Shown here one piece after another: positions 48,818-57,985 of a DNA stretch of 64,000 nt. The notes under the pieces were generated by a model. The model ran no database searches. It was not told the DNA's origin and worked only from the letters and a program-made list of their open reading frames with translations. Position numbers and translations under genes: made by a program. The stretch is taken from the NCBI GenBank assembly GCA_015272395.1, contig JACYLQ010000007.1, forward strand, positions 248,001 to 312,000. Reading direction: 5' to 3'. Origin of the DNA: Calothrix sp. C42_A2020_038. GTDB lineage: Bacteria > Cyanobacteriota > Cyanobacteriia > Cyanobacteriales > Nostocaceae. The first letter of the stretch is position 1, and each line of letters starts with the position of its first letter.

Positions 48818-48858
48818 TAGATTTGTCGCGCGACAATGAATGGATTTTGGGATTAATT
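48818..48858 (-). repeat. CGCGACAAATCC repeat copy 3
   Basis: On the minus strand reads CCAAAATCCATTCATTGTCG then CGCGACAAATC, matching the copies at 14763 and 20670. It sits 14 bases after ruvA. Confidence 0.65.
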
Positions 48859-49087
48859 CTCTTGGGTCATCTACTTCATCTCACTAACTAAGTTTTATTT
48901 ACTGTGTAAGTTTTTGTCCTATTTTAATTATTCTCTAATTTAAAACTCCAAACCTTACAATTAAATTTATCGAGCATTAGCTTTATTAATCTAAAATCTT
49001 AATACTTACACGCATAGCAGGCAAGAATACCCACTCCACAAGAAATATACTAATAAAATTTGTATTTAACTTGACTAAGGAACTGCT

Positions 49088-49170
49088 AAAATCCAAAATC
49101 CAAATTTCAAAATCTAAATTTCAAAATCCAAATTTCAAAATCTAAATTTCAAAATCCAAATTTCAAAATC
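49088..49170. repeat. 14-bp tandem repeat abutting bioF start
   Basis: About five units of 14 bases, alternating TCCAAATTTCAAAA and TCTAAATTTCAAAA (so a 28-bp period). They end two bases before the bioF ATG. They occupy the place of the leader and leave no Shine-Dalgarno sequence. No spacers, so not CRISPR. Confidence 0.85.
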
Positions 49171-49172
49171 AT

Positions 49173-50330
49173 ATGTCCCCATACGCTTGGATAGAAACGT
49201 CTCTAAAAACAATTCGGCGTGCAAATTGGTATCGTTCGACACAAACAATCTACAGTTGTTCAGGGGCGGTTGTTGTCTTGGAGGGACAGGAAGTTATTAA
49301 TTTTGCTAGTAATGATTATTTGGGTTTAGCTAGTGATCAACGTCTAATTGCGGCAGCTGTTAATGCCGCGAGAGAGTTTGGTACTGGTTCTACAGGTTCA
49401 CGCTTACTTAGCGGACAGCGTTTGTTACACAAAGAATTAGAACAGGCAATAGCATCTTTTAAGCAAACTCAAGATGCTATCGTTTTCAGTTCTGGCTATC
49501 TTGCAAATATCGGCGCCATTGTAGCACTTGTTGGTAAACGTGATTTAATATTGTCTGACCAATATAACCATTCCTGTCTCAAAAATGGGGCTATTCTCAG
49601 CGGTGCAAGTATTATTGAGTACCCACACTGCGATATTGAATTTTTAAGAAACCAACTGAGCATACAGCGTCAAAACTACCGTCGCTGTCTAATTATTACT
49701 GATAGTGTTTTTAGTATGGACGGTGATTTATGCCCATTACCTGAACTATTAGATTTGGCTGATGAGTTTAGCTGTATGCTACTCGTTGATGAAGCACATG
49801 CTACAGGAGTATTTGGAGAAAGTGGCGCCGGATGTGTAGAGCATTTTGGATGTACAGGTAGAGAATTAATTCAAATGGGTACTCTTAGCAAAGCTTTGGG
49901 TAGTTTGGGAGGATACATTACAGGGAGTACCGCTTTAATCGATTTTCTTCGCAATCGGGCGCCGAGTTGGATTTATACTACTGCATTGTCACCCGCAGAT
50001 ACAGCTGCCGCACATGCTGCGATCGAAATAGTACGCAACGAACCACAGCGAAGAATGCAACTATGGCAAAACGTTGAATATTTAAAACAATTAACACAAA
50101 AATATTTGCCTAATTTCAAAATCTTACCTTGTTCTTCGCCAATACTATGTATCCAATTAGCAAATGTAACTGATGCATTAAAAGTAGGTAAACATCTGAA
50201 AGCGGCAGGTATTTTTGCCCCCGCAATTCGTCCACCGACAGTACCTACAAGTCGTATTCGCATAACACTAATGGCTACACATAAAGATGTTCATATTGAG
50301 AAACTAGTAGAAGTATTGAGAAATATGTAG
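49173..50330 (+). CDS. bioF: 8-amino-7-oxononanoate synthase
   Basis: PLP enzyme condensing pimeloyl thioester with alanine in biotin synthesis. 385 residues. Motifs: '[13 protein letters not shown]', '[12 protein letters not shown]', '[13 protein letters not shown]', '[16 protein letters not shown]', '[13 protein letters not shown]' and the PLP lysine in '[16 protein letters not shown]'. Other alpha-oxoamine synthases are possible, but the closest pattern is BioF. No other bio genes adjoin. Tandem repeats run up to the start codon. Confidence 0.9.
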   Translation: MSPYAWIETSLKTIRRANWYRSTQTIYSCSGAVVVLEGQEVINFASNDYLGLASDQRLIAAAVNAAREFGTGSTGSRLLSGQRLLHKELEQAIASFKQTQDAIVFSSGYLANIGAIVALVGKRDLILSDQYNHSCLKNGAILSGASIIEYPHCDIEFLRNQLSIQRQNYRRCLIITDSVFSMDGDLCPLPELLDLADEFSCMLLVDEAHATGVFGESGAGCVEHFGCTGRELIQMGTLSKALGSLGGYITGSTALIDFLRNRAPSWIYTTALSPADTAAAHAAIEIVRNEPQRRMQLWQNVEYLKQLTQKYLPNFKILPCSSPILCIQLANVTDALKVGKHLKAAGIFAPAIRPPTVPTSRIRITLMATHKDVHIEKLVEVLRNM

Positions 50331-50477
50331 TTTGGATGTTTAGAAATTTATCATCTAAACTCAGCGAAATGCTAAAAAATCGCTTAATTATTAGTTAATT
50401 TAATTAACTCAAATAACCATATATTTGTTTATACACCATTGGTTAATAAAACATTATGAATAAATTAACTATAAGGT

Positions 50478-50825
50478 CAAGGAATGCACGGCAGTTTTAG
50501 CCGCGCCGACACCTACAATATGATGGGCGCCATTGGACCTGACTTCAAAAAAGGATTTAAAGACTTTGCACCTGTAAGTAATGCAGACGTACCACTTACC
50601 ATCGCCAAAGTTCTAAACTTACAACTCAAACCACTGGGTAAACTCAGAGGACGAGTGATAACCGAAGCATTAGTAGGTCAACCTGATACAGTTGGTGCCA
50701 AATCTTTTAAGCTCGAATCAAAACCTGCAGGGAATGGCTTAAAAACCGTTCTGAAATATCAAACTGTTGGTAAAACCCGTTATTTTGACGTAGCGGGATT
50801 TCCTGGCAGAACATTAGGACTGTAA
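50478..50825 (+). pseudogene. alkaline phosphatase/phosphodiesterase family, 3' remnant
   Basis: About 115 codons matching only the C-terminal end of a large secreted phosphodiesterase/alkaline phosphatase-type protein: 'GMHGSFSRADTYNMMGAIGP' then 'DFAPVSNADVPLTIAKVLNL' and 'GRVITEAL'. The homologous reading starts right after an in-frame TAA near 50475 and lacks the metal-binding catalytic part. ATG 50484 could start translation but the product would be inert. The 5' deletion probably removed the gene between bioF and this point. Confidence 0.65.
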
Positions 50826-50851
50826 AGTTAGTTATTGACACGTTCCCAGGT

Positions 50852-50880
50852 TCAGCACGTTTGCCACGAAGGCGTGCTGA
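50852..50880. terminator. hairpin between convergent genes
   Basis: TCAGCACG (50852-50859) pairs with CGTGCTGA (50873-50880), followed by TTTCTCCTT. Confidence 0.5.
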
Positions 50881-50922
50881 TTTCTCCTTACAATTTTTCG
50901 GGCGTTTAAGTTCCGAGGACAC

Positions 50923-51306
50923 CTACTTTTCGTATATCTCTAATGGTAAGCCGTCGGGGTCTTGGAAAAAGGTATACTTTTTATCTGTAAGTTCGTCAAT
51001 TCTAATATGTTCAACTTCGATACCTTGAGATTGTAAATATGAAACGCTTTCTTCGATGTTCTCAACCTCGAAGGCAAGATGTCTCAAACCGCACGCTTCA
51101 GGTTTATTGACTCTTTGTGGAGGGTTGGGAAATGAGAATAACTCAATTTGGTTTTCTCCAACTTGTAAATCCAATTTATACGAATTACGCGGCGCCCGGT
51201 ATGTTTCTTGAATTATTTTGAAGCCAAGGATTTCTACATAGAATTTTTTGGATAGCTCATAATTTGAACAAATTATTGCCGCATGATGTATTTTATTAGT
51301 CTTCAT
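50923..51306 (-). CDS. VOC family (glyoxalase-like) protein
   Basis: A 127-residue vicinal-oxygen-chelate protein with two beta-alpha-beta-beta-beta modules: 'HHAAIICSNYELSKKFYVEILGFKI', 'LDLQVGENQIELFSFPNPP', 'GLRHLAFEVENIEESVSYL' and 'FFQDPDGLPLEIYEK'. His8/His9, Glu57, His76 and Glu124 are at likely metal-ligand positions. It resembles the SMU1112c/YaeR group; the substrate is unknown. Confidence 0.87.
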   Translation of the reverse strand: MKTNKIHHAAIICSNYELSKKFYVEILGFKIIQETYRAPRNSYKLDLQVGENQIELFSFPNPPQRVNKPEACGLRHLAFEVENIEESVSYLQSQGIEVEHIRIDELTDKKYTFFQDPDGLPLEIYEK

Positions 51307-51334
51307 AAAGAAAGGATTTACGCATAAAAATATA

Positions 51335-51389
51335 AAATGTAAAGACGCGATACATGGTGTTGGTAACTTTTTACCGCGTCTTCACATTT
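51335..51389. repeat. GACGCG inverted repeat
   Basis: AAATGTAAAGACGCG (51335-51349) is inversely repeated as CGCGTCTTCACATTT (51375-51389), an imperfect 15-bp stem. It lies between the vWA gene stop and the VOC gene start, so it may end vWA transcription. Confidence 0.6.
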
Positions 51390-51390
51390 G

Positions 51391-52638
51391 TTACGAGTCT
51401 TGTAATATTGTTTTTGATACAATCCTGGTTTTTTTGCGGTCAGCTTCTGATAAATCTTGACCTGCCTGAAGTTGAGTTGCAGAAGTTTGCAACACTGTTG
51501 CAGCACTCATGTCACCCATTTGTAAAGCTGTTTTAGCCGCAGTTTGCAGCATTGTTGCGGCGCCAGCACGGTCACCCATTTGCAGTTTTGTTTCCGCAAG
51601 TTGGGTTTGTCGATATTTTGCTAGTGCTAAAACATACTGTTGTACTTTTGGGTCGGTCTGTTGTTGATAAGAGGTGGTGACATTTGCCTCAACAAAGAAA
51701 ATTTCGGAAAGCAACCCTGTAACATTTTGGCTTGGGTCATCGTAACGCACTTGTAGTTGGGCGATCGGTTGCCTACCAACTGGTAGTTGCGAAATATACA
51801 AATTTGCTAGGATTACCCGTTCAACATCACGCATCAAGTCACCTATACGTACAGATAACCGACCATCAGGGTCTTGCTGTACAGGTAATTCAATTGTCTC
51901 AGGCGCCACTTGCGCGACAGGTTTAAGTTCGGCTAGCCGTACTTTTGGAACTAGTGAGAACAAGAGATAAGCATTTGTTAAACTTACTGTTTGAATGCGG
52001 GTAAATAGTTGGTTAAACTTAGCTTCCGCATCATCGGGCTGTTGAATGTGAGATAATGAGCCACCACCAGCATCAGCAATCTGTTCAAGAACATCTTGGT
52101 TCCAGTTATCACCAAAACCCAACGTGTTCAAGGTTAAATTATAACTAGCGGCTAATTTGGCAAATTCTAAACAGCGCTTATTACTACCGTGTTCGTTCTC
52201 ACCATCAGTTAACAAAAAGGCTTGCGATATAGACTCTTTACTACCTTTAGTTAGTTCTTTAATACCTAACTGCAAACCTTCATCAATAGCAGTACCTCCA
52301 TCAGCAGAAAGCTTATTGATTTGCTGTTTGATGCGTTCAGGGTCATCTACTGTTTGGTTAGATACTAACACCTTGGCACGATGGTCAAAAACAACAACAC
52401 TAAGGCGATCACCAGGATTTAATCTGTCAACAATACGGCAAGCCGCCTTTTTGACAGTTTCCAACGGGCGCCCACTCATTGAACCACTGTGGTCAAGAAT
52501 AAGACACAAATTCAGCGGTACATTGCGATTGAGATTATCCGCAATGGCTGAAATTGATATCGCCAACTGTCGTTGACTATTCGGCTGGCTCCCATCTAAG
52601 TTGCCATCATTTAGAGCAGGCTGCAAGCTAACCTTCAT
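51391..52638 (-). CDS. von Willebrand factor A domain protein
   Basis: A 415-residue protein with a vWA domain (about 38-215). Complete MIDAS motif: 'DHSGSMSGRP' (DxSxS), the Thr in 'GGTAIDEG' and the Asp in 'LLTDGENEHGS'. Then a beta-rich region and a C-terminal helical part with 'MGDRAGAATMLQTA' repeats. No signal peptide, so it is likely cytoplasmic. Cyanobacteria carry several such proteins of unknown role. Confidence 0.85.
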   Translation of the reverse strand: MKVSLQPALNDGNLDGSQPNSQRQLAISISAIADNLNRNVPLNLCLILDHSGSMSGRPLETVKKAACRIVDRLNPGDRLSVVVFDHRAKVLVSNQTVDDPERIKQQINKLSADGGTAIDEGLQLGIKELTKGSKESISQAFLLTDGENEHGSNKRCLEFAKLAASYNLTLNTLGFGDNWNQDVLEQIADAGGGSLSHIQQPDDAEAKFNQLFTRIQTVSLTNAYLLFSLVPKVRLAELKPVAQVAPETIELPVQQDPDGRLSVRIGDLMRDVERVILANLYISQLPVGRQPIAQLQVRYDDPSQNVTGLLSEIFFVEANVTTSYQQQTDPKVQQYVLALAKYRQTQLAETKLQMGDRAGAATMLQTAAKTALQMGDMSAATVLQTSATQLQAGQDLSEADRKKTRIVSKTILQDS

Positions 52639-52944
52639 AAAACCTTTATCCCGGCGACACGTGTTTATAATTAACTTCAGTAGACAGTGTAACTGCTACG
52701 GAAAAGTTAGAACTGTTAATGGTCAAGATTTAATAGCTAATGAATAATACTTAGTAATTAGTCAAAAATAGTACTAAAGTTCTGTATTTTTCCAAAAACT
52801 AGTAAAAATTGACCAGATAACCAAAGACTATCTATAGATTAGCGAGAGATTAGCAAGATTATCGAGAAATCCACACCTCCAGTTAACCTGTCGAAGCGTT
52901 AGTATGTATTACAGTTAACGGCATTATCTCAGGCAACAGTTGCT
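52639..52944. other. divergent promoter region of vWA and clpR genes
   Basis: No gene or marked repeat. Direct repeat 'GATTAGCGAGAGATTAGCAAGATTATCG'-like motif (three 'GATTA' units) at about 52836-52864. Confidence 0.3.
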
Positions 52945-53607
52945 ATGGACATCGACCCCATCAAGGCTGTGCAAGCCCCTTACTACGGCGATAACTTTTA
53001 CCGCACACCGCCACCAGATTTACCTTCTCTTTTACTCAAGGAGCGAATTGTCTATCTCGGGATGCCGCTGGTACCTGCTGTCACGGAACTAATTGTTGCC
53101 GAACTGCTATTTTTGCAATCAGACGACCCCGAAAAGCCAATTAAAATTTACATCAATTCGACTGGCACCTCTGGTTATAGTGGCGAACCAGTTGGCTTTG
53201 AAACCGAAGCCTTTGCCATTTATGACACAATGAAGTACATCAAGCCACCTATCCATACCATTTGTATTGGTTCTGCGATGGGTATGTCGGCTATGCTCCT
53301 CAGTGCAGGTACAAAAGGCTGTCGTGCCTCGTTGCCCCACGCTACGATTATACTCCACCAGCCTAAGAGTTACGCCCAAGGTCAAGCCACAGATATTCAA
53401 ATTCGCGCCAAAGAAGTCCTGGCTAATAAAGCCACTATGGTTGATATCCTCTCGAATACAACTGGACAAACCAAACAAAGAATCGAGAAGGACATGGATC
53501 GTCTTTTCTACATGACACCTCATCAAGCTGTGGAATATGGATTGATTGACCGAGTATTCGAGAAAGAAGAACTCGCTAATCCCCCAATTCCTGCTAGCGT
53601 CCTCTAA
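52945..53607 (+). CDS. clpR: ClpR, inactive ClpP-like subunit
   Basis: A 220-residue ClpP paralogue lacking the catalytic triad. Where ClpP has 'AASMGAF' this protein has 'SAMGMSAM' (Ser to Gly), and the Asp of 'DRDFFMS' is Leu in 'DRLFYMT'. The His region 'LPHATIILHQP' is kept. In cyanobacteria ClpR pairs with ClpP3 in the essential mixed core that works with ClpC. The next gene is clpP3, 180 bases on. Confidence 0.92.
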   Translation: MDIDPIKAVQAPYYGDNFYRTPPPDLPSLLLKERIVYLGMPLVPAVTELIVAELLFLQSDDPEKPIKIYINSTGTSGYSGEPVGFETEAFAIYDTMKYIKPPIHTICIGSAMGMSAMLLSAGTKGCRASLPHATIILHQPKSYAQGQATDIQIRAKEVLANKATMVDILSNTTGQTKQRIEKDMDRLFYMTPHQAVEYGLIDRVFEKEELANPPIPASVL

Positions 53608-53624
53608 TAAAAGTTAGGAGTTAT

Positions 53625-53765
53625 GAGTTAATAGCTAGGAGTTAAATTTGCTATATAAACTTAGATACTTTTAATTCCAATTTCTAGCTCCTAATTTCTA
53701 ACTCTGTACAGACCTGATTTATCGTGTCTGTATAACTCCTAACTCCTAACTTCTAACTCATAAAT
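53625..53765. repeat. AGGAGTTA repeat cluster between clpR and clpP3
   Basis: Many copies of AGGAGTTA/GAGTTA on the left (53627-53655) and their complements on the right (53729-53763), so the spacer can fold. A nested hairpin TACAGAC/GTCTGTA lies at 53706-53731. Similar units occur at 59641-59703. Confidence 0.65.
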
Positions 53766-53787
53766 ATTTACATTGGAGTTACACAAA

Positions 53788-54381
53788 ATGCCTATAGGTG
53801 TCCCAAAAGTTCCTTATCGAATGCCAGGGGAACAGTATACACAGTGGGTTGATATTTACAATCGTCTTTACCGTGAACGAGTAATTTTTTTACCTCGGGA
53901 TATTGACGATGAAATTGCCAACCAAATTGTGGCTGTTATGCTTTATCTGGACTCAGAAGACCCTGGTAAAGATATTTCTTTGTATATAAATTCTCCGGGT
54001 GGAATGGTGACATCGGGGCTAATGATTTATGACACCATGCAACACATCAAATCTGATGTTGTAACCATTTGTGTCGGTTTAGCAGCCTCGATGGGTTCAT
54101 TCTTATTAGCCGGTGGCGCCAAAGGTAAGCGTTTAGCTTTACCTCACTCGCGTATCATGATTCACCAACCTTCAGGTGGCACTCGCGGACAAGCAACCGA
54201 TATTGAAATTGAAGCGCGCGAAATTCTACGAATTCGCCATCAGCTCAACAGTATCTACGCTGCCAATACAGGACAACCGATAGAAAAAATAGAAAGAGAC
54301 ATGGATCGTGACTTTTTCATGTCCGCACAAGAAGCTAAAGAATATGGGTTGATTGATAAAGTTATTGAAGAACGTCCCTAA
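53788..54381 (+). CDS. clpP: ATP-dependent Clp protease proteolytic subunit ClpP3
   Basis: A 197-residue serine protease subunit with the complete triad: Ser in '[14 protein letters not shown]', His in '[14 protein letters not shown]' and Asp in 'MDRDFFMS'. It forms the ClpP3/R barrel with ClpR. ATG 53788 is chosen (GGAG ten bases upstream). A perfect hairpin follows the stop. Confidence 0.94.
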   Translation: MPIGVPKVPYRMPGEQYTQWVDIYNRLYRERVIFLPRDIDDEIANQIVAVMLYLDSEDPGKDISLYINSPGGMVTSGLMIYDTMQHIKSDVVTICVGLAASMGSFLLAGGAKGKRLALPHSRIMIHQPSGGTRGQATDIEIEAREILRIRHQLNSIYAANTGQPIEKIERDMDRDFFMSAQEAKEYGLIDKVIEERP

Positions 54382-54393
54382 TTAACCTATTTG

Positions 54394-54430
54394 CAAGATT
54401 CCCGGCTTTTACATAAAGCCGGGAATCTTG
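54394..54430 (+). terminator. clpP3 terminator hairpin
   Basis: Perfect 16-bp stem CAAGATTCCCGGCTTT / AAAGCCGGGAATCTTG with a 5-base loop, 12 bases after the clpP3 stop. There is no T-run after it, so it may act as a pause or 3' stabiliser. Confidence 0.7.
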
Positions 54431-54879
54431 TATATATAAATACATTTGAATACTAGACTTTTACAATTTCTCTTTGCAAACACTCGCTCTAGGCGATAGG
54501 ATATGTAGCGTAATTTTGCTCTCATACGTATATAATAATGACTTGTATTTGAGATCAAGTAGAAAAGGGCGGGTGCAAAGTTTCCGGAAAGGGAAATCAC
54601 GTTTGCGTAGAAATTGTCAAGATCAACTTGATGAAGTAAGCAACAAGTCTTTTGGAATAGAGCTTCCAGGTTCTAAGCTTAGTCATGTAAGTGCCACAAC
54701 AGGTGTTTACATACTGCCCCTGAAATAGCTATTGCCCAACAAAGGCATAAGAAAGTCAAAAGTCAAAAGTCAGGAGTTAAGTAATAAATACTCAGCCACA
54801 CCTCTTTTAACTCAGCACTTTCAAATCACTATTCTCAGGTCATGTCAACTATATATTCATGCTTGTGATTGGTTTAAAG
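54431..54879. other. intergenic with unassigned open frame
   Basis: An 84-codon frame from TTG 54474 to 54728 has a protein-like second half ('NKSFGIELPGSKLSHVSATT') but no ribosome-binding site or known family. It might be a decayed gene or a structured RNA. 'AGTCAAA' repeats at about 54757-54775 follow. Confidence 0.3.
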
Positions 54880-55509
54880 ATGGATGTAGTAGATTGCTAC
54901 CGCGTATTGGGTTTAAGGTCGGGTGCCTCGTTTTCCGACATCAAAGCTTCATATCGCAAACTCGCACAGCAATATCACCCTGATATCAATCCGAATGACA
55001 ATAAAGCTAAAGAGAAATTTATTGCGCTGACGGAAGCATATAAATTTCTTTTGAAGGTAGCAGCACCCACAGCAACTCCAAGTTCGTCACCTCATCCGAC
55101 ACAAACATCTATACCAACTAAACCCACTCCAAAAACCACTACACAAAAAGTACCGCCAAAACCGCCACAACCACAGGAGCAAACACAACCAAAACCACCT
55201 AATACGCAGGAAATAGAACGGCGCCTTAAATGGAAAACATACGAACAATTGCAGGGTTTTATCCGTGAACGACGTTTTCCTCAAGCGATTGCCCTAGCGG
55301 AAGCACTAGCAGAACGCTTGCCTAAAGATCCAGAAGTAAAACAGTGGCAAGCTATCTCATACCAAGTATGGGGACGCGCGCTTATTGATGAAAAACAGTG
55401 GTTAAAAGCTCGTATTTACCTAAAAAAAGCCCTCAAAACTGACCCTAACAATAAATCACTGTTTTACGAAGTACAACGTGACTTTCAAAAACTAGAGCAA
55501 ATTTTCTAA
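54880..55509 (+). CDS. J-domain protein with TPR-like C-terminus
   Basis: A 209-residue DnaJ-type co-chaperone. The J domain spans about 1-60 with HPD intact ('YRKLAQQYHPDINPND'). A Pro/Thr/Gln-rich linker (about 65-115) follows, then a helical segment with TPR character ('RRFPQAIALAEALAERLPKD', 'QWLKARIYLKKALKTDPNN'). No zinc fingers, so type III. ATG 54880 is preferred to 54859 because the J domain begins there. Client unknown. Confidence 0.85.
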   Translation: MDVVDCYRVLGLRSGASFSDIKASYRKLAQQYHPDINPNDNKAKEKFIALTEAYKFLLKVAAPTATPSSSPHPTQTSIPTKPTPKTTTQKVPPKPPQPQEQTQPKPPNTQEIERRLKWKTYEQLQGFIRERRFPQAIALAEALAERLPKDPEVKQWQAISYQVWGRALIDEKQWLKARIYLKKALKTDPNNKSLFYEVQRDFQKLEQIF

Positions 55510-55527
55510 TTGAATCTGCTAGAGCCA

Positions 55528-55668
55528 AAATTCATGGCACAGACAACTACTCGTCTGTGTCAAAAGTTTTTGTGGTATGAATAATGTCCTGTGGGTCAGG
55601 CAGAAATGCTTGAGCAATAGAACAGGCGCCCCCGCCTGTTCTACAACACCCCAAAAATGACAAGCTAC
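55528..55668. repeat. MITE-like repeat, copy B (inverted)
   Basis: Reverse complement of copy A through most of its length: 'GGGGTGTTGTAGAACAGGC', 'GCCTGTTCTATTG.TCAAGCA' and 'ATTATTCATACCAC'. The left end carries an extra hairpin ACAGAC..GTCTGT. It ends at the GST gene stop. Confidence 0.68.
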
Positions 55669-56219
55669 CGGGCACCAATACTTTTTTTAAACCCATCGCG
55701 TTCGCTGATACGCTTCATATAATCCAACACTGCTGGATATGCGCTCAGGTCTAGCTTTAGCATGATTGGAATATAAGATAAGATTGAGCCAACAGCAACA
55801 TCAGCAACTGTGAATTCATCCCCTGTAATGAAAGGCTGTTTTTGAAACATCTCATTCAGCGGCGCCATCAAGCGCGGTAGTTCTTTTTCTCTAGCGCTCT
55901 CGATAAAAACTCCTGATGTCAAAGTTGAGTTTGCAAATAATATCCACTGGTTAAGCTTTGCGCGCGTTTCAACTGAGAGTTGGATCTTTGCATATTTTTC
56001 TGCCAGGTACATCAAAATGGCACCTGACTCCCATAGTACAAAGTCTCCATCAACGATTGCAGGAACTTTGCCAAACGGGTTTATATCTAAAAATGCTTCT
56101 TGCCGATGTTCACCTGCTTTCATGTCAAGCATTACTAGCTCATAAGGAACACCAAGTTCCTCAAGATACCATTGAACAATTGAAGCGCGACTACGGGCGC
56201 CAGCATAAAGTTTCAGCAT
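55665..56219 (-). CDS. glutathione S-transferase family protein
   Basis: A 184-residue GST: thioredoxin-like N-domain ('MLKLYAGARSRASIVQWYLE', with Ser/Arg near the usual catalytic Ser, then 'NPFGKVPAIVDGDFVLWESGAI') and an all-helical C-domain with the N-capping motif 'FTVADVAVGSIL'. Substrate unknown. Met 56219 is taken; Met 56228 is three codons upstream. Confidence 0.88.
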   Translation of the reverse strand: MLKLYAGARSRASIVQWYLEELGVPYELVMLDMKAGEHRQEAFLDINPFGKVPAIVDGDFVLWESGAILMYLAEKYAKIQLSVETRAKLNQWILFANSTLTSGVFIESAREKELPRLMAPLNEMFQKQPFITGDEFTVADVAVGSILSYIPIMLKLDLSAYPAVLDYMKRISERDGFKKSIGAR

Positions 56220-56276
56220 AGGAGTCATGAGTAAGATGAGGTTAAGCTACCAACAATCTTAAAACGAAGCATAAGT

Positions 56277-56738
56277 TTATAGAACTTTGTGCGTATTTGG
56301 ATGCTGTTTAATATTATCTTCTTTTGTCACAACACGCGCGGCGTTTAAAATGCGCTTACGGTCAATGGAGTATTTAAAATCTTTGTAACATGTTCCTTGA
56401 GGAATAAGAGATTTAGCTGTTTCGTGACGCTTGTAAGTACGCGCGGCAGAAAAAACCTGCTGTTCAAATTCCTCGCTGAACTGAGCAGTTGTGGGAAATT
56501 CCGAAGGAATTTGGAAATCATTACCATTAACAACACTTCCTAATGAGGTAGCGTAGGCAAATTGATATGAAGTAGGGATTCCTTTCAGAAGCGCTTCTAA
56601 TGCAGCTGAAGGTATTGGTTCGATCACTTCAACTTGATGAACTTCACCATCTTCTCTCACAAAGCATGTTGCTAAACCTAAAACAATGTAATCATCTGTA
56701 CTCAAATCGGGCGCCTTTGGGTAAGAAGTTGCTGTCAT
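56277..56738 (-). CDS. conserved hypothetical protein
   Basis: A 153-residue soluble protein, 'STDDYIVLGLATCFVREDGE' and 'VEVIEPIPSAALEALLKGIP'. It looks like a conserved cyanobacterial protein with no known domain. No signal peptide or membrane helix. It lies 48 bases upstream of the GST gene on the same strand and may be co-transcribed. Confidence 0.6.
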   Translation of the reverse strand: MTATSYPKAPDLSTDDYIVLGLATCFVREDGEVHQVEVIEPIPSAALEALLKGIPTSYQFAYATSLGSVVNGNDFQIPSEFPTTAQFSEEFEQQVFSAARTYKRHETAKSLIPQGTCYKDFKYSIDRKRILNAARVVTKEDNIKQHPNTHKVL

Positions 56739-57174
56739 AAGAAAAGATTATCAAAAATTAATTAACAAATAGAAACTATTTAACTGAAAACTGAGACTAC
56801 AAGTTGAAAGGTGGGAATCATAAAGTCAACAGGTCGAAAATATAAATTTGAACCTGTGATTTCAAAACCCCTGTAGCAAAGTCGCTAATTCCACCCTTGG
56901 GATGAATTCTAGCAAGTTGTGACTCCTACTACTTGCCTACTCTGGCAGATTGAGGTTTACTTTTTCTGGAATTGAACTTGGGGACGAAGTATCTATTAAT
57001 AGATTCAATCATTAATTGAATTAGAGCAGCAACGAGCGTTAATTCACATTTACTAGTGAAGCTATCAGATACTTCCTCCCCGTACTCACGACCAGACAAC
57101 TCTTGATACAGGGGCAGTACCAACACTTAAACCAACATAAAGTCAAAGCAGCGTTTCCCCGCAGGCAGGAGGAT
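56739..57174. other. intergenic stretch
   Basis: No gene I can support; a 65-codon minus frame at 56929-57126 has no ribosome-binding site or known family. A likely promoter for the TPR gene lies near its end. Confidence 0.3.
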
Positions 57175-57885
57175 ATGAATACTCACACTTTTCTCGCATC
57201 TGACGATGAGCAACACTACTCGGACAAATGTATCGCTAACACCAAAGATAATGTTCGGCATCAAGAAGCTAGCATTAATAACGATTGTATAGTGGGAGAT
57301 GGCAACTTGCGTTCTTGTGCGCTGCGTTTTGCTAGGCTTGGAGACTATCGTGAAGCGATATCGCTTTTGAATCAGCTTCTAAAGCGCAATCCCGAAAATG
57401 CAATCGATTATAATAACCGAGGACTTATTTATTATCAGTGCGGTGAAAGACAAAAGGCTTTTCACGACTACAATACAGCTATTGAGCTTAACCCCAAATT
57501 GGCTAGTGCCTATAACAATCGCGCCAACTATTATGCTGCTTATGGTAATTTAGCAGCAGCGCTTGATGACTATGATGAGGCATTGAATTTAAACCCTACC
57601 TATACACGAGCTTGGATTAATCGTGGAATTACGTTGCGTGATTTGGGAAGATATGAAGAATCTATAGATAATTTTGAAGTTGCACAATTATTCGACCAAT
57701 ACGAAGGACATATCTTAGCAGAACGTGGACGAACTTACCATCTTTGGGGAGATTGGAACTGGGCTATTGCTGATTATCGTCGTGCTTTAGCTTTGCTGCC
57801 AATGTCACAAAACCATAGTGATGCTGCTGGTTGGCGTTTGCGTTTGCAAGTCGAGAATTGGTTAGGTGAACTTTTATGTAGTTAA
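57175..57885 (+). CDS. TPR repeat protein
   Basis: A 236-residue protein. An N-terminal ~60 residues without repeats are followed by about five tetratricopeptide repeats ('GDYREAISLLNQLLKRNPEN', 'GERQKAFHDYNTAIELNPKL', 'GNLAAALDDYDEALNLNPTY', 'GRYEESIDNFEVAQLFDQYE', 'GDWNWAIADYRRALALLP'). It probably scaffolds protein contacts. The start at 57175 is fixed by AGGAGG at 57167-57172; the longer frame from 57103 is not needed. Confidence 0.88.
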   Translation: MNTHTFLASDDEQHYSDKCIANTKDNVRHQEASINNDCIVGDGNLRSCALRFARLGDYREAISLLNQLLKRNPENAIDYNNRGLIYYQCGERQKAFHDYNTAIELNPKLASAYNNRANYYAAYGNLAAALDDYDEALNLNPTYTRAWINRGITLRDLGRYEESIDNFEVAQLFDQYEGHILAERGRTYHLWGDWNWAIADYRRALALLPMSQNHSDAAGWRLRLQVENWLGELLCS

Positions 57886-57985
57886 TCGGCGCCCAATTTC
57901 AAACTTGTGCATAAGCCGAGTTTAAAACTGGGATACCATAGAACTTTGCTTTAAACAATCAAATATAAGTTGCAAAAACTTATAT

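Noticed and set aside
56929-57126. 65-codon minus-strand frame
   Set aside because: No ribosome-binding site or family resemblance, and it overlaps the leader of the well-supported TPR gene.
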